A stretch of DNA of 6,075 bases from an uncultured Methylocystaceae bacterium (GTDB taxonomy: Bacteria; Pseudomonadota; Alphaproteobacteria; Rhizobiales; Beijerinckiaceae). Numbering within the stretch: position 1 is the stretch's first letter; each line of letters opens with the position of its first letter. A program made the translations under genes and the position numbers. The notes below the pieces were generated by a model. The model saw nothing but the letters and a program-made list of their open reading frames with translations. It was not told the DNA's origin and searched no databases. Positions 5,359 to 6,075 of this stretch are shown here, piece after piece. The stretch is from assembly GCA_945956975.1 (NCBI GenBank), contig CAMFKC010000167.1:1-6075 (forward strand), given 5' to 3'.

Positions 5359-5363
5359 CCCAC

Positions 5364-5651
5364 ATGTCCGTCGATCAGGCCACAGTCCGCCGCATCGCGC
5401 ATCTCGCGCGCGTCGCGGTCGAGGACAAGGAAGTCGAGCACCTGCAAGGCGAGATCAACGCCATCCTGTCCTTTGTCGAGGCGCTGTCGGCCGTCGATGT
5501 CGAGGGCGTCGAGCCGATGACCTCGGTCATGCCGATGAACCTTCGCATGCGTCAGGACGAAATCACGGACGGCTATATCGCTGCCGACGTCGTCGCCAAT
5601 GCGCCGGAGCGCGAGGACAATTTCTTCGTCGTGCCGAAGGTGGTGGAGTAA
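5364..5651 (+). CDS. gatC: Asp-tRNA(Asn)/Glu-tRNA(Gln) amidotransferase subunit C
   Basis: GatC is the small subunit that wraps around GatA and GatB in the heterotrimeric GatCAB amidotransferase, which converts Glu-tRNA(Gln) and/or Asp-tRNA(Asn) to the correctly charged form. The 95-residue product has the usual length and pattern: an N-terminal helix VRRIAHLARVAVE (8-20), INAILSFVEALSAVDVEGVE (31-50), the conserved PMTSVMPMNLRMRQDEITDG (51-70) and the C-terminal NAPEREDNFFVVPKVVE (79-95). I chose ATG 5364, with GGAG five bases ahead, because it matches family length; the frame stays open upstream to a GTG at 5274, but those residues show no family likeness. gatA starts three bases after the stop, so the two are co-transcribed and probably translated together. 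Confidence 0.97.
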   Translation: MSVDQATVRRIAHLARVAVEDKEVEHLQGEINAILSFVEALSAVDVEGVEPMTSVMPMNLRMRQDEITDGYIAADVVANAPEREDNFFVVPKVVE

Positions 5652-5654
5652 GCC

Positions 5655-6075
5655 ATGACGGACCTTACCCGCCTCTCGCTCGCCGCCGCCCGCGACGGTC
5701 TGAAGTCGAAGTCCTTCACCGCGACCGAACTCACGCAGGCGCATGTCGACGCTGTCGCGAAAGCGCGCGCGCTCAACGCCTATCTCAAGGAGACGCCGGA
5801 GAAGGCGCTCGCCGCGGCAAGAGAAAGCGATGCGCGCTTGGCGAAGGGCGAGGCGCGGCCGCTCGAGGGCCTGCCGCTCGGCATCAAGGATCTCTATTGC
5901 ACCAACGGCGTCGAGACGACGGCGGCGAGCCGCATTCTCGAAGGCTTCAAACCGCATTACGAATCCACCGTCACGAGCCAGCTCTGGCGCGATGGCGCGG
6001 TCATGCTCGGCAAGCTCAATCTCGACGAATTCGCGATGGGCTCGTCCAACGAGACCAGCGCCTATGGTCCGGTCG
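5655..6075 (+). CDS. gatA: Asp-tRNA(Asn)/Glu-tRNA(Gln) amidotransferase subunit A, 3'-truncated by window edge
   Basis: GatA is the glutaminase subunit of GatCAB and belongs to the amidase-signature family. It releases ammonia from glutamine and passes it to GatB. Only the first 140 of about 490 residues are in the window. They show the expected N-terminal helices (1-65), then PLEGLPLGIKDLYCTNGVETTAAS, whose K78 is the catalytic Lys of the Ser-cisSer-Lys triad. DGAVMLGKLNLDEFAMGSSNETSAYGPV follows (113-140). The two catalytic serines, expected soon after residue 140, lie beyond the window. ATG 5655 is preceded at six bases by GGAG (5645-5648), within the last codons of gatC. Nothing in the visible part is unusual. 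gatB would be expected downstream or elsewhere. Confidence 0.97.
   Translation, partial: MTDLTRLSLAAARDGLKSKSFTATELTQAHVDAVAKARALNAYLKETPEKALAAARESDARLAKGEARPLEGLPLGIKDLYCTNGVETTAASRILEGFKPHYESTVTSQLWRDGAVMLGKLNLDEFAMGSSNETSAYGPV

Noticed and set aside
5274..5363. Upstream in-frame extension of gatC from GTG 5274 (or ATG 5298)
   Set aside because: Would exceed family length by about 30 residues without likeness, and runs through the candidate promoter and hairpins; ATG 5364 has a proper ribosome binding site.
4472..5365. 297-codon open frame on the - strand opposite the DLH-like gene
   Set aside because: Arg/His-rich shadow; the sense strand holds a complete catalytic triad.
1..6075. CRISPR arrays, tRNA/rRNA genes, insertion sequences, phage or defence modules
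   Set aside because: No spaced repeats, cloverleaf, transposase, terminal inverted repeats or defence-type domains could be found; all long coding frames are accounted for by the genes listed.

Overview
The window is ordinary high-GC chromosomal DNA from an alphaproteobacterium, most likely of the order Hyphomicrobiales (Rhizobiales). This rests on the strongly G/C-biased third positions, the form of the dihydroorotase-like protein, and the housekeeping set pyrC, plsY, dprA, ruvX, gatC, gatA, which I recall as neighbours in that order. Genus cannot be fixed from the sequence. I see no mobile element, integrase, CRISPR array, tRNA or rRNA, and no convincing new defence or biosynthetic system.

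Left part (1-2811, + strand): a compact run of three genes. The 3' part of a pyrC-type dihydroorotase gene is cut by the window edge. Ten bases later comes plsY (acyl-phosphate glycerol-3-phosphate acyltransferase), which overlaps dprA (DNA-processing protein) by an ATGA. They serve pyrimidine synthesis, phospholipid synthesis and handling of incoming single-stranded DNA, so the link is co-transcription, not a shared pathway.

Middle part (2808-3653, - strand): ruvX (YqgF, Holliday-junction resolvase-like / pre-16S rRNA nuclease) is followed by a 79-residue protein of unknown function. The small gene ends tail to tail with dprA, both stop codons lying in one CTAG palindrome. The 75-bp gap between ruvX and the small gene is unusually AT-rich and may hold a promoter.

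Right part (3730-6075, + strand): a CPBP-family intramembrane protease and a dienelactone-hydrolase-family enzyme form a two-gene unit. After a 94-bp leader with strong inverted repeats come gatC and the first 140 codons of gatA, two subunits of the GatCAB amidotransferase that makes Gln-tRNA(Gln) and/or Asn-tRNA(Asn).

Points most worth a second look: the dihydroorotase lacks several family metal- and substrate-binding residues and may be a non-catalytic partner of aspartate transcarbamoylase; and the gatC leader can fold into two hairpins with mutually complementary parts, the second of which covers part of the ribosome binding site.
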